Assembly (NCBI GenBank): GCA_965207915.1
Contig: OZ242304.1
Span: 1,922,001-1,986,000 of the forward strand
DNA length: 64,000 nucleotides
Source: VXNJ01 sp009840625
Lineage (GTDB): Bacteria; Chloroflexota; UBA11872; VXNJ01
Reading direction: 5' to 3'
Positions 1-8,311 of this stretch are shown piece by piece. Numbering within the stretch: the first letter of the stretch is position 1; every line of letters begins with the position of its first letter. Both the position numbers and the translations under genes were made by a program. Below the pieces are notes generated by a model. That model did not search any database and was not told the DNA's origin. It saw only the letters and a list, made by a program, of their open reading frames with translations.

Positions 1-1158
1 GGCGATCGCCTCGCAGACGACGTCGGCGCGGTAGCCGTCTTCGAACGTCGCGCCCCACGGGGCGACCGGTTTGTCGTTGGCCACGCAATCGAGGAAATGG
101 CAGAGTTCGTGCACGAAGGTGTGCTCCCAGCCGATCATGTGTCCCTGCGGCCACCAGTTGGTCCAGTAGGGGTGGTATTGCTCCGAGACCATCACGTTCG
201 TGAATCCGTTGGCATTGCCGGGCTCGGAAGATCCGGAAAAGACTTGCAATTCGTTCATTCGCTGAATGTCGAATGCGATCGAGCCTTTGGATCCGTTGAT
301 CTCGAACATGTTGCCGTTCTTGTTGCCGTGGGCAAAACGGGTGGCCTCCAGCGTCCCGATCGCCCCTCCCTCGAATTCGACCAGCGCAAGGTAGGCGTCG
401 TCGACCGTGACCGGTGCGGTTTGTCCGGGGTTGTCCGGGTCCGGTCGCTCTTCCACGAAGGTCTTGAGCTTGCCGTTGACTGAGGTCGGTTCGCCCACCA
501 GGAAGCGGGCCAGGTCGATTGAGTGAGCGCCCAGGTCGCCCAGCGATCCAGATCCGGCCTGCGCCTTGTCCAGGCGCCAGACGCGGGGCGCGCTCGGATC
601 CACCAGCCACTCCTGGAGATAGAAACCCCGGAAATGGCGGACCTCGCCGACGACGTCGTCCTCGATCAACTTGCGGGCCAGGACAACCGCTGGAACGAAC
701 CGGTAATTGAACGCGGTCATGTGCTTTATGCCGGCTGCCTCGGCGGCCTGCCACATCGCCCGCGATTCGGCCGCGTTGCGCCCGAGCGGTTTTTCCGAGA
801 CTACGTGCTTGCCGGCTTCGACTGCGGCCATGTTGGCGTCGTAATGGAGGTCGTTGGGGCCGGAATTGTCGATCACGTCGACTTTGGGATCGGCGATAAC
901 CTCACGCCAGTCGGTCGAATGCTCGGCGAACCCGTAGCGCCGGGCGGCTTCGGCTACGGCGTCGCCGCTGCGGCCTGCGATGCGCTGCAGCACCGGAATC
1001 GCCGGCGGCGGATACATCATGTACGGGATCTTCTTGTAGCCGTTGGAATGGGCCTTGCCCATGAAGGCGTAACCGAGCATCCCGATTCCGATTTCGGCGG
1101 CGTCGCCGCCGTCGGTCACAACCGCCTGCGAATGAAATCCGCCCGAATCCTCGCTCAT
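1..1158 (-). CDS. Gfo/Idh/MocA-family NAD(P)-dependent oxidoreductase, C-terminus cut by window edge
   Basis: The reading frame is open from an ATG at 1158 to the left edge (386 codons), so only the last few residues are missing for a family of about 370-400 aa. A GGAG lies 6 nt before the ATG and fixes the start. Residues 23-45 hold the Rossmann dinucleotide-binding segment (GIGMLGYAFMGKAHSNGY) and residues 122-126 the family signature EKPLG. The family oxidises or reduces sugars, inositols and sugar-like alcohols in the cytoplasm using NAD(P); the substrate cannot be read from the sequence. The gene follows glyS on the same strand after about 120 bp and may form its own unit. It is a different paralog from the two Gfo/Idh/MocA genes further right. 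Confidence 0.9.
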   Translation of the reverse strand, partial: MSEDSGGFHSQAVVTDGGDAAEIGIGMLGYAFMGKAHSNGYKKIPYMMYPPPAIPVLQRIAGRSGDAVAEAARRYGFAEHSTDWREVIADPKVDVIDNSGPNDLHYDANMAAVEAGKHVVSEKPLGRNAAESRAMWQAAEAAGIKHMTAFNYRFVPAVVLARKLIEDDVVGEVRHFRGFYLQEWLVDPSAPRVWRLDKAQAGSGSLGDLGAHSIDLARFLVGEPTSVNGKLKTFVEERPDPDNPGQTAPVTVDDAYLALVEFEGGAIGTLEATRFAHGNKNGNMFEINGSKGSIAFDIQRMNELQVFSGSSEPGNANGFTNVMVSEQYHPYWTNWWPQGHMIGWEHTFVHELCHFLDCVANDKPVAPWGATFEDGYRADVVCEAIA

Positions 1159-1207
1159 TCGCTACTCCACCAATGTCAATTCGTGCCGGGTTCAGGCCGC
1201 AGCTGCG

Positions 1208-1225
1208 CCGGACCGCCGGGTCCGG
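1208..1225. other. GC-rich hairpin between glyS and the oxidoreductase gene
   Basis: CCGGACC-GCCG-GGTCCGG forms a perfect 7-bp stem with a 4-nt loop, 55 nt past the glyS stop codon on the minus strand. No T-run follows, so it is not a textbook intrinsic terminator. It may mark the 3' end of the glyS transcript or mean nothing. Confidence 0.3.
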
Positions 1226-1279
1226 TTGCGCCGGGCTGACTCATAGTACGCAAAGAACCGGGACCGCATCGGCCCCCGT

Positions 1280-2605
1280 TCAGGATGGCGGTCGCCAGGC
1301 CAGACGGTCGCCCAGGTAAGCGCAGACCTCTGTGACCGGAATCCGGTCCTGGGCCAACGTATCGCGGTCGCGCAAGGTGACGCAGTCGTCTTCCAGGGAC
1401 TCGAAGTCGACCGTGATGCAATAGGGGGTTCCAATCTCGTCCTGACGTCGATAGCGCCGGCCGATCGCCCCTGACTCGTCGTAGTAGACCGCCCACTGGT
1501 ACCGGAGTTGATCGTGAATGCGCGCTGCCAGTTCCCGCAGTGGTTCGCGCTTTATCAGCGGCAGGACGGCGGCCTTGTAGGGGGCCAGCCGCGGATCGAG
1601 GGCCAGCAGCGTGCGGGAATCGGTACCACCCTTGGTGTTGGGCACTTCGTCCTCCCGATAGGCGGTCGAGAGAAACGCCAGCACGCAGCGGTCGACTCCC
1701 GCCGAGGGCTCGACGACCCAGGGCGTGACGTGCTCCCCGCGGGCTTCGTCGAACACCGTCAGCTTGGTGCGCGAGGCGGTCTGGTGGGCGGAGAGATCGA
1801 AGTCCGAGCGGCGGGCGATGCCCTCGAGTTCGTCCCAGCCGAAGGGGAATCGGAATTCCAGGTCCGAGGTCCCGTGCGAATAGTGTGAAAGCTCGTCATC
1901 GCCGTGGCGTCGCACGCGCAGATCCGCGTCGGCAATGCCCAGATCGTGGTACCAGCGACGACGGCGGTCCACCCAGTAATCAAACCACTTTTCGTCCTCG
2001 CCGGGATGGCAGAAGTACTCGAGCTCCATCTGCTCGAATTCGCGAGTTCGAAAAATGAAGTTTCCGGTGGTTATTTCGTTTCGGAACGCCTTACCGATCT
2101 GGGCGATCCCGAACGGCAGCCGCAGGCGTGAAGTCGAAGTGACGTTGCGGAAATTGACAAAAATCGCCTGTGCCGTTTCGGGGCGCAGATAGGCCACCGC
2201 GGCCTCGTCCTCCAGTGGCCCGACGAATGTCTTGAACATGGTGTTGAAGTTGCGGGCTTCGGACACCGGGCCTCCGCAATTGGGGCAGACCCCGTCGGCC
2301 AAGTGGTCCTCGCGGAGGCGCGCATTGCAGTTGAGGCACTCGACCAGCGGGTCGGAGAAATTCTCCAGGTGGCCCGACGCCTGCCAAACCGAGGGCGACA
2401 TCAGCACCGCCGCGTTCAGGCCCACGACCTCCGAACGGGCGGTCACAATCTCGCGCCACCAGGCCTCTTTGACGTTCCGGACCAGTTCGGCGCCGAGCGG
2501 TCCGTAGTCCCAGGTGCTCTCAAACCCTCCGTAGATTTCGGAGGAGGGGTACACGAACCCGCGGCGCTTGGCCAACGCCACGAGGGCGTCCATACTCTTC
2601 GGCAT
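1280..2605 (-). CDS. glyS: glycyl-tRNA synthetase, single-chain class II type
   Basis: Charges tRNA-Gly with glycine in the cytoplasm. The 441-aa product has the usual length for the alpha2-type enzyme. The N-terminus reads MDALVALAKRRGF then YPSSEIYGG, typical of this enzyme. A zinc-binding CLNC...CPNC segment follows. Class II motif 2 is seen as GKAFRNE...FRTREFEQME, and motif 3 as GVDRCVLAF. The open frame extends upstream to 2773, but that stretch lies inside recO in another frame, so I start at the ATG at 2605; a second ATG at 2593 is equally possible and no strong ribosome site separates them. The gene begins 8 nt after the recO stop, so it is probably co-transcribed with corC and recO. 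Confidence 0.95.
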   Translation of the reverse strand: MPKSMDALVALAKRRGFVYPSSEIYGGFESTWDYGPLGAELVRNVKEAWWREIVTARSEVVGLNAAVLMSPSVWQASGHLENFSDPLVECLNCNARLREDHLADGVCPNCGGPVSEARNFNTMFKTFVGPLEDEAAVAYLRPETAQAIFVNFRNVTSTSRLRLPFGIAQIGKAFRNEITTGNFIFRTREFEQMELEYFCHPGEDEKWFDYWVDRRRRWYHDLGIADADLRVRRHGDDELSHYSHGTSDLEFRFPFGWDELEGIARRSDFDLSAHQTASRTKLTVFDEARGEHVTPWVVEPSAGVDRCVLAFLSTAYREDEVPNTKGGTDSRTLLALDPRLAPYKAAVLPLIKREPLRELAARIHDQLRYQWAVYYDESGAIGRRYRRQDEIGTPYCITVDFESLEDDCVTLRDRDTLAQDRIPVTEVCAYLGDRLAWRPPS

Positions 2606-2612
2606 TGGCTCG

Positions 2613-3392
2613 CTATTGCTGGCTGTCTGGTCCGGTCGCAGGGCGCCCCAAGGAATTATCGGCGCCCGGTCCGGGCCGGATGCTCCCGACCGCCACTTGC
2701 AGGATCCGATCCAGCAGCAGCGTGATTTGCTCGCGGATCGCCGGGTCGATGCCCAGCTTGTCTGCTTCGCCAAGCCGGGCCTCCTGCAGAAAACGCAGCG
2801 CTTTCAGGGTGCGCTCCGAAATCCGGGCCGCCAGGGGGCTGCGCGGACAGTGCTCGCAGATTGCACCGCCGGCTTGCGGGTCGAACCAGAGGTCACGGGC
2901 GTTCAGGGCCCGGTTGCAAAGTGCGCAATCGAACAACACCGGCGCCAGACCGAGGCGGTCCAGGGCGGCGAGCTCGAACTGCCAGAGTTGGCGGGAAACG
3001 CGCTCACGTCGGTCGATCAGTTCCAGGGTCCCGTCGGCCAGGTCGAACAACCCCGGATCGGGATCTTCTTCGGCGGTAGCGCGGCGCAGGAATTCGATCA
3101 CCCGCGATGCTGCGGCAAAGCGCCGGCCGGCGGCGAGCCGGGGCCGATCGGCAAGGCTACGGGCCGACGTGATGATGTCCAGCGACCGGGTCGGCACCAG
3201 CTCGATCGCGACCTTGGCAAAAAGTTGCAGGTGTCCTGCCAGGCGGGATGCTGGTCGGCGACCGGAACGAGCGACGGCCGAGAACCTGCCCCGATCGCGG
3301 GCATAAAGAAAAACCAGCCGATCGGCCTCGCCAAGATCGCGCAGGCCCAGTACCAGCGTCGCGTCCAGCCGCTGCAGATCTACCCGGCGCAT
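2613..3392 (-). CDS. recO: DNA repair protein RecO
   Basis: RecO loads RecA onto SSB-coated DNA with RecR in gap repair. The 259-aa product starts with the OB-fold-like segment (ALVLGLRDLGEADR-like, residues 9-30) and carries a zinc-binding CALC...CEHC pair near residues 157-181, both usual for the family. It lies 48 bp after corC and 8 bp before glyS on the same strand, an arrangement that suggests a corC-recO-glyS operon. The start ATG at 3392 is the first in frame and gives the expected length. Confidence 0.9.
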   Translation of the reverse strand: MRRVDLQRLDATLVLGLRDLGEADRLVFLYARDRGRFSAVARSGRRPASRLAGHLQLFAKVAIELVPTRSLDIITSARSLADRPRLAAGRRFAAASRVIEFLRRATAEEDPDPGLFDLADGTLELIDRRERVSRQLWQFELAALDRLGLAPVLFDCALCNRALNARDLWFDPQAGGAICEHCPRSPLAARISERTLKALRFLQEARLGEADKLGIDPAIREQITLLLDRILQVAVGSIRPGPGADNSLGRPATGPDSQQ

Positions 3393-3440
3393 TTGATCCT
3401 GCCGATCCGGCGCACCGAACCCGGACTGGAGGGCAGTCCG

Positions 3441-4760
3441 CTAGGCGGCTTGCCGACCGTCCGGATTGGGCGTGCCCGGCTTGGGTTGATCGGTGTCGGG
3501 AGTGAGGCGCAGCCGTCGGATGCGGTTGTTCTCCACCAGGGCGACCTCGATCGCGATTCCGTCGATGTCGAGTATCTCGCCGTCGTCGGGGACATGCCCC
3601 AGGCGCAGGAAAACCAACCCGGCCAAAGTGTCGGCATCGGCCGCCTCGAGCTCGATCCCGGTCTGCTCGGCCAGTTCACCCAATCGGACCCGACCGTCAA
3701 CCAGGTAGGCACCATCTCCGTCGGGAATGATTTCGATCGATTCCTGGTCGGTTTCGTCGCGGATGTCACCGACGATCCGTTCGATGATGTCCTCCATCGT
3801 CACCAGCCCGGCGGTATCGCCGTACTCGTCGATCGCGATCGCCATGTGGGTGCGGCCGGCCTGCAGCTCGCCCAACAGATCGTCAACCATCTTGGTTTCG
3901 GGAACGAAGAACGCCGGTTGGGTGAGTTCCCCCACCGGTTGCTGCCCGGCGGTCGGATCGATTAGCGAGGCCGCGATCTGTCGAACCGAGACCATGCCCA
4001 CTATCGAGTCGTGGTCGCCGGCGTACACCGGCAGACGCGAATGACCGTGCGCGAGGGCGATCTTGAGAGCATTAGCGGCCGGCGTTTCGGCGGCAACCAT
4101 GACCATGTCCGGACGGGGCGTCATGATGTGCCTGATTTGCTCGCGCGAAATCTCCAGCACGCCCTGAATCATGTCGACGTCCTCTTCGGATATTGCTTCC
4201 TCGAGCTCGGACGCTTCGATGATTTCGCGCAGCTCGCCGAGTTCGCCGATCTCCTCGGCCTCGCGGCCGCGCCCAAAAGCCGCTAATCCACGGTCAGTAA
4301 CGAAATCCGCCAATAGCGCGAGCGGCGCCACCGCCATCAGCAACAAGCGCCAAGGCCGGGCCTGGGCCAGCGTCCGGTCCTCGTTAAGGCGACGCCCGAT
4401 GCGCCTGGCCAGCCGGGCGACAAAAACAACGTGGACAAAAACCACCAACAGGGTCAGAACGATCGCGGCAAATGGGAATGGCAACCCGGCGCGTTCAAGT
4501 TCCGGCGCCAGGACCGCGGTAACCAGCACCGCAGCTAGGATCGCTGAGGCCAGGCTCAGCGAGACGGTTAGGGTGGCCCGGCGGTTCTGGTTCTCCAGCA
4601 GGCGGAGGATCGATGCCGCCGCTTCGTTACCGTCGTCAGCCAGTTCACGCAGACGTGAGGGCCGCATCGCCAGCGTGGCAGCTTCGACCGCGGATCCGTA
4701 GGCGGCAAATAGGGTTACAACGAGCGATCCAAATAGCCCGATCCAACTAGAAGGCTCCAT
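3441..4760 (-). CDS. corC: CNNM/CorC (HlyC) family membrane protein with CBS pair
   Basis: The 439-aa protein has the three-part architecture of CNNM/CorC proteins: an N-terminal DUF21 membrane domain with about four hydrophobic segments (residues 1-160), a tandem CBS pair (about 205-335, with HIMTPRPDMVMV and HMAIAIDEYGDTAGLVT) and a C-terminal CorC_HlyC transporter-associated domain (about 350-425). The family is linked to Mg2+/Co2+ efflux or Mg2+/Na+ exchange, with CBS domains sensing ATP-Mg; the exact ion is not readable here. The last 20 residues are a Pro/Asp-rich tail. The gene starts with ATG and heads the run recO-glyS. Directly upstream lies the TnpB island, so its ancestral promoter region may have been displaced. 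Confidence 0.9.
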   Translation of the reverse strand: MEPSSWIGLFGSLVVTLFAAYGSAVEAATLAMRPSRLRELADDGNEAAASILRLLENQNRRATLTVSLSLASAILAAVLVTAVLAPELERAGLPFPFAAIVLTLLVVFVHVVFVARLARRIGRRLNEDRTLAQARPWRLLLMAVAPLALLADFVTDRGLAAFGRGREAEEIGELGELREIIEASELEEAISEEDVDMIQGVLEISREQIRHIMTPRPDMVMVAAETPAANALKIALAHGHSRLPVYAGDHDSIVGMVSVRQIAASLIDPTAGQQPVGELTQPAFFVPETKMVDDLLGELQAGRTHMAIAIDEYGDTAGLVTMEDIIERIVGDIRDETDQESIEIIPDGDGAYLVDGRVRLGELAEQTGIELEAADADTLAGLVFLRLGHVPDDGEILDIDGIAIEVALVENNRIRRLRLTPDTDQPKPGTPNPDGRQAA

Positions 4761-4812
4761 TAAGTGGAACCAAACTCCGCTATCAAGGCCCGATCCATTG
4801 CTGCATTTCCTC

Positions 4813-4825
4813 GCCTAATTTAGGC
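4813..4825. repeat. inverted repeat over the TnpB stop codon
   Basis: GCCTAA-T-TTAGGC is a perfect 6-bp inverted repeat around a single base, overlapping the TAG stop of the TnpB gene. IS200/IS605-type elements and their omega RNAs have hairpins at the tnpB 3' end, so this could belong to the right end or guide RNA scaffold. It is short, so the link is inference. Confidence 0.35.
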
Positions 4826-6047
4826 CAGGGGCAGCGACTGGGCCCGTTGACGCTTCACAGGCCACTGCCGACTTAGTCGGACTTGCGCGGTCTCCACGTC
4901 CTGACACCGAGAAGCTCGAACTCGGCCAATTCTTTAAATTTAATGCGGCGTTTTCGTCTCGTTCGTTAAGCACCCCGCAGCCTCCACACCGCCATCTCCG
5001 GTCTGACAGAGTCAATTCCGCATTGCGCCAGCCGCAGCGAGCGCACAGCTGTGACGAGGGGAACCAACGGTCCGCTTTAACGAACTCCGAGCCGTACCAG
5101 ACGCACTTGTACTCCAACATGGCCAAGAATCCGGAAAGTCCGGCATCTGCAACGGCCCGCGCCAATCGCCTGTTGCGGGTCATTCCAGACACGTTTAGTG
5201 TCTCGACCACCACAAGGCTGGCGCGCTTGGCTATCGCGGTTGTGGCCTTGTGGTGATTGTCGTTTCTGACCCTGACAATTTTGGCGTGGATCTTCCGGCG
5301 CCTTGCGAGCATGCGGTCGCGCCGATTGCTGCGATTAGTTTTTCCATGGACGTTCCTTGAGCGGGCCAGCGCTTTGTCAACCCGGCGCAAGCGTTTGATC
5401 CTGGCGTTCAACGATTTCGGGTTTCGCACCCGCAGACCATTTGAGCAGACTGCCAGCACGCCTACTCCCACGTCCACACCGATAACTTGGCCGGGTTTCA
5501 CGGGCGGAATCGGCTGACCGTCCTCGACGCTAAAGCAGGCAAACCACACGCCGGCGGTCCGGTTGATGGTGACCTCGCGTATGGAGCCGGTGAAGCGTAG
5601 CTCTTCAACCATGGGCACCATGCCGATTTTCGGTAGCCGCACGGTCTTGCCATCCACCCGGACTGTGCCGGGTCCGTTGTCCGCTCTAAAACCCTGCTCG
5701 TGCTTCCGACGCTTGAATCGAGGGAACCCGACTCGCCGGCCGCGACATTTACCGGATTTCACTGCAATGCGCGAAGTTCCCCAACCATCAGCAGCTCGGC
5801 CAAAGTTGATGATCGCGTACTTGGCTGCATTCTGCGAAAGGGGGTGGGACCAAGGCGCAATTCGGCGTTTGACTTTATTCCAACGCGGCCGCAGTGTCTT
5901 TTCGCTCAACCATTCGCCTGACTCCAGGCCAGATTTGAACTCGCTTACCGCCCAGTTGTAAGCGAATCTTGCGTACCCTGCGTGTTGGCTGAATGCCGCT
6001 TCCTGCCGCTGCGACGGCTTCAGCGCTATTCGATGACCTAGTTTCAC
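4815..6047 (-). CDS. tnpB: IS200/IS605-family TnpB, RNA-guided RuvC endonuclease
   Basis: TnpB proteins are omega-RNA-guided DNA nucleases of IS605/IS1341-type elements and ancestors of Cas12. This 410-aa copy looks catalytically complete: helix-turn-helix N-terminus (HRIALKPSQRQ...FAYNWAV), RuvC-I Asp192 in VIGVDVGVGVLAV, RuvC-II Glu282 in VVVETLNVSGM, zinc ribbon cysteines 335/338 and 354/357, and RuvC-III Asp364 in RDENAALNL. The tail (SGRGD...EAST) resembles the 3' end shared by many IS1341-type copies, where the omega RNA overlaps the gene. The start is GTG at 6047 without a clear ribosome site, common for these genes. No TnpA transposase is present in the window, so this is a solitary TnpB. 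It sits between corC and a DUF262 nuclease gene. Confidence 0.93.
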   Translation of the reverse strand: MKLGHRIALKPSQRQEAAFSQHAGYARFAYNWAVSEFKSGLESGEWLSEKTLRPRWNKVKRRIAPWSHPLSQNAAKYAIINFGRAADGWGTSRIAVKSGKCRGRRVGFPRFKRRKHEQGFRADNGPGTVRVDGKTVRLPKIGMVPMVEELRFTGSIREVTINRTAGVWFACFSVEDGQPIPPVKPGQVIGVDVGVGVLAVCSNGLRVRNPKSLNARIKRLRRVDKALARSRNVHGKTNRSNRRDRMLARRRKIHAKIVRVRNDNHHKATTAIAKRASLVVVETLNVSGMTRNRRLARAVADAGLSGFLAMLEYKCVWYGSEFVKADRWFPSSQLCARCGWRNAELTLSDRRWRCGGCGVLNERDENAALNLKNWPSSSFSVSGRGDRASPTKSAVACEASTGPVAAPGLN

Positions 6048-6299
6048 GGTTTATTCAAGAACCGAAAATCGCCGCATCGTCCCCGATGGGATGTTTGGCA
6101 ATGTAGCCTGGCGCAGGAATTGAACTTGATGTACACGCGACCGATCCCAAGCCAACGACTTGACAGACCGGGCGATGAAAATCCCAACCGCAACGGGCGT
6201 CAGCTTTCGCCAATTGTCAACCACTCACTGGAATTTCACGATTCCAAATCCACTCCACTGGTTGGGCGAGGATACACATTTGCGAGAGTTCCCCAAGCG

Positions 6300-8111
6300 C
6301 TAACCACGGGGCCAAATTTCATTCAACAGGTTGTACATATATTCGCCGCGCGACACAATATCGTCCTCAGTCCAACTCTCGCCAGCATCTGACAGCAACT
6401 TCCGAGTCAAAAACAGGTTTTCGTGTTTTTCAAACTTCTCGCGCTTGATTGCCCATGAGCTGTTACTTACCGCTGCGTTGAGCCGCCCATTCAGCAACGT
6501 CAGGTTGCCCAACGATTGAATGAGAGTGTCGCGTTCCTGGCGGGCCACCTCGTTATCGCTCGAGTCCGGTAGTGGCCAGTTTGACTCGGTCCATCCTTGC
6601 GGCATGATGTGCTCGACGTGCAAATTGGCAATGTCGGGCTTTTTTGCCGCCATGGGCGAAGTCAGTTGCAACTCAATCGCTGAAAGTGCGAGTCGCTGCA
6701 CGTAACGGGGCATATGGCGACGCAATGTCGCATCTTCCAGGGAGACATCTTCAGGCCACCACGTTCCGCTCCCGGTGTACGACAGTAACTCCCTCAGCAA
6801 GATTTCACTGGGACTAACACCCGTCCCTGCTTGGCTCGGTAGTGCTTTCAGCAAATCCATCGCCACCGTATCGTAGCTTCGAGCCTGGTAACCGGTAATC
6901 AACCGCCTAATGAAGTAGCTTTCGAGCACGTCGAAGGATCGACTACGCTCAGGTTGTTCCAACGCGATATTGTTGAGCCGCAATAGCACGGGCCAGATAG
7001 CGCCCAAATCCATTGACCGCCGCCGGAAATGGTACAGTGCCTCGCGCGAGTCTTCCCAACCCTCGAAGGATTCCCATTTGCGGTAGTGCTCGGCATCGCT
7101 GACCAGCTCCTTTAGCACTGCCGCGGTCAGGTGCTGGCGGCCCTCAAGGTACGTCTGGAACTCGCGGAACACTCGCCGGGCCGATACTGGTTCTTGGGTC
7201 TTTGATTCCAGCCAGTAATCAAGGAACACGTCGGTACGCGGTCGCACCTGGGCGCCGCGGCCTACCCACTGGCGCCACCACTGGTCGTCGAAACGGTCCA
7301 GGAAGTCTTCGAATACGATCGCAGGGTCGAGGTCTGGGGACTCCTCGGCCTTGAACAGCAGATAGTTTTTGGCTTTGTCCCACTCGGTTAAAGGCTCTCC
7401 CCGGGCATTGAGAGTCTCGAAGATGATGTGCTCTTTTTCGTGATCATCCAAATAGAGCCCGATTACAAAGATCTTGGAAAGCAGGGTTGCCCCCAGCGCG
7501 GCGGCCGCCAACTCAGGGTTGGAGTGCGCTCCCAGCCATTCCGAGATGGCACCCTCAAAGTACCGGTAGCAGGCAGCGATCGGGCCGCTGATTTCGGCGG
7601 TGTCTGCGCCACTTAGTGCGGCGCGCAGGACGGGCCCAAGGGATTCGTAATCATGACCTCGCTTGTGTCGCTGAAAGCTGATCTTGAACTGATCGAAGCC
7701 GGCGGCGGAACTGTGACCTGTATTGGTGATCAAATCCAGTAGGCGATCGGCGTACTTTTCATCAAGGGATCTGATTGAACGTTCGGTGGCGGCCAGCAGC
7801 AGTTGCAGAGTCGTGAGCCGTTGTTGCCCGTCAATCACCCGCCATTGCGTTGCAAGGTCTGGAGTGTTACCGCTGCTTTTTAGGACTACTGCTCCCATAA
7901 AGTGGGGTTCAATCGCACGCTGGTGAATCCCTTCAGCCTGCTGTTGGGCCAGATCGAACTGGGCCTGTGCGGAGGCCAATCTCTGGACGTCTAGCCAAAG
8001 CGGCTCCCATTGATCTTCCTGGCTCCACACATATAGCCGCTGGTAATTGGGAACCAAGTAGCTGACTTTGCCGTCAAATAACTTCCACAGCGGGGCTTTT
8101 TGAGGCTCCAA
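6300..8111 (-). CDS. DUF262/DUF1524 GmrSD-like nuclease, probable anti-phage type IV restriction enzyme
   Basis: The 603-aa protein fuses the two halves of GmrSD. An N-terminal DUF262 domain (ParB/Srx-like NTPase) has YQRLYVW near residue 24 and the signature DGQQRLTTLQLL at 94-105. A C-terminal DUF1524 HNH-type nuclease has VEHIMPQGW at 499-507 and LGNLTLL with two conserved Asn downstream. Known GmrSD enzymes cut phage DNA carrying modified (glucosylated hydroxymethyl) cytosine and use NTP; other DUF262 proteins work in different defence systems. The start is TTG at 8111 with GAAGGA 8 nt before it. The gene stands alone, next to a TnpB gene, and its DNA looks richer in A+T than the flanking housekeeping genes. 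This suggests recent transfer. The precise target is unknown. Confidence 0.88.
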   Translation of the reverse strand: MEPQKAPLWKLFDGKVSYLVPNYQRLYVWSQEDQWEPLWLDVQRLASAQAQFDLAQQQAEGIHQRAIEPHFMGAVVLKSSGNTPDLATQWRVIDGQQRLTTLQLLLAATERSIRSLDEKYADRLLDLITNTGHSSAAGFDQFKISFQRHKRGHDYESLGPVLRAALSGADTAEISGPIAACYRYFEGAISEWLGAHSNPELAAAALGATLLSKIFVIGLYLDDHEKEHIIFETLNARGEPLTEWDKAKNYLLFKAEESPDLDPAIVFEDFLDRFDDQWWRQWVGRGAQVRPRTDVFLDYWLESKTQEPVSARRVFREFQTYLEGRQHLTAAVLKELVSDAEHYRKWESFEGWEDSREALYHFRRRSMDLGAIWPVLLRLNNIALEQPERSRSFDVLESYFIRRLITGYQARSYDTVAMDLLKALPSQAGTGVSPSEILLRELLSYTGSGTWWPEDVSLEDATLRRHMPRYVQRLALSAIELQLTSPMAAKKPDIANLHVEHIMPQGWTESNWPLPDSSDNEVARQERDTLIQSLGNLTLLNGRLNAAVSNSSWAIKREKFEKHENLFLTRKLLSDAGESWTEDDIVSRGEYMYNLLNEIWPRG

Positions 8112-8311
8112 ATTGCTGATCCTTCTCAGCTCAAGATAATTGGGTCACGATATGTTTGGGAGATTCCTGCCCCAAGCACCCGTCAGCTGAACGTGCCTTA
8201 ACGACGGCCTGAGCCGGGCCGTAGTGCGGATCGCACACGTACTCCGGTCAGCGGCGATACAGACGATCGCGCGACGCGCCCTTCGTCAGACCACCGAGTG
8301 CATCAGCGCCA

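Noticed and set aside
2568..3965. 465-aa plus-strand frame across glyS, recO and corC
   Set aside because: It crosses three real minus-strand genes and shows no protein family pattern.
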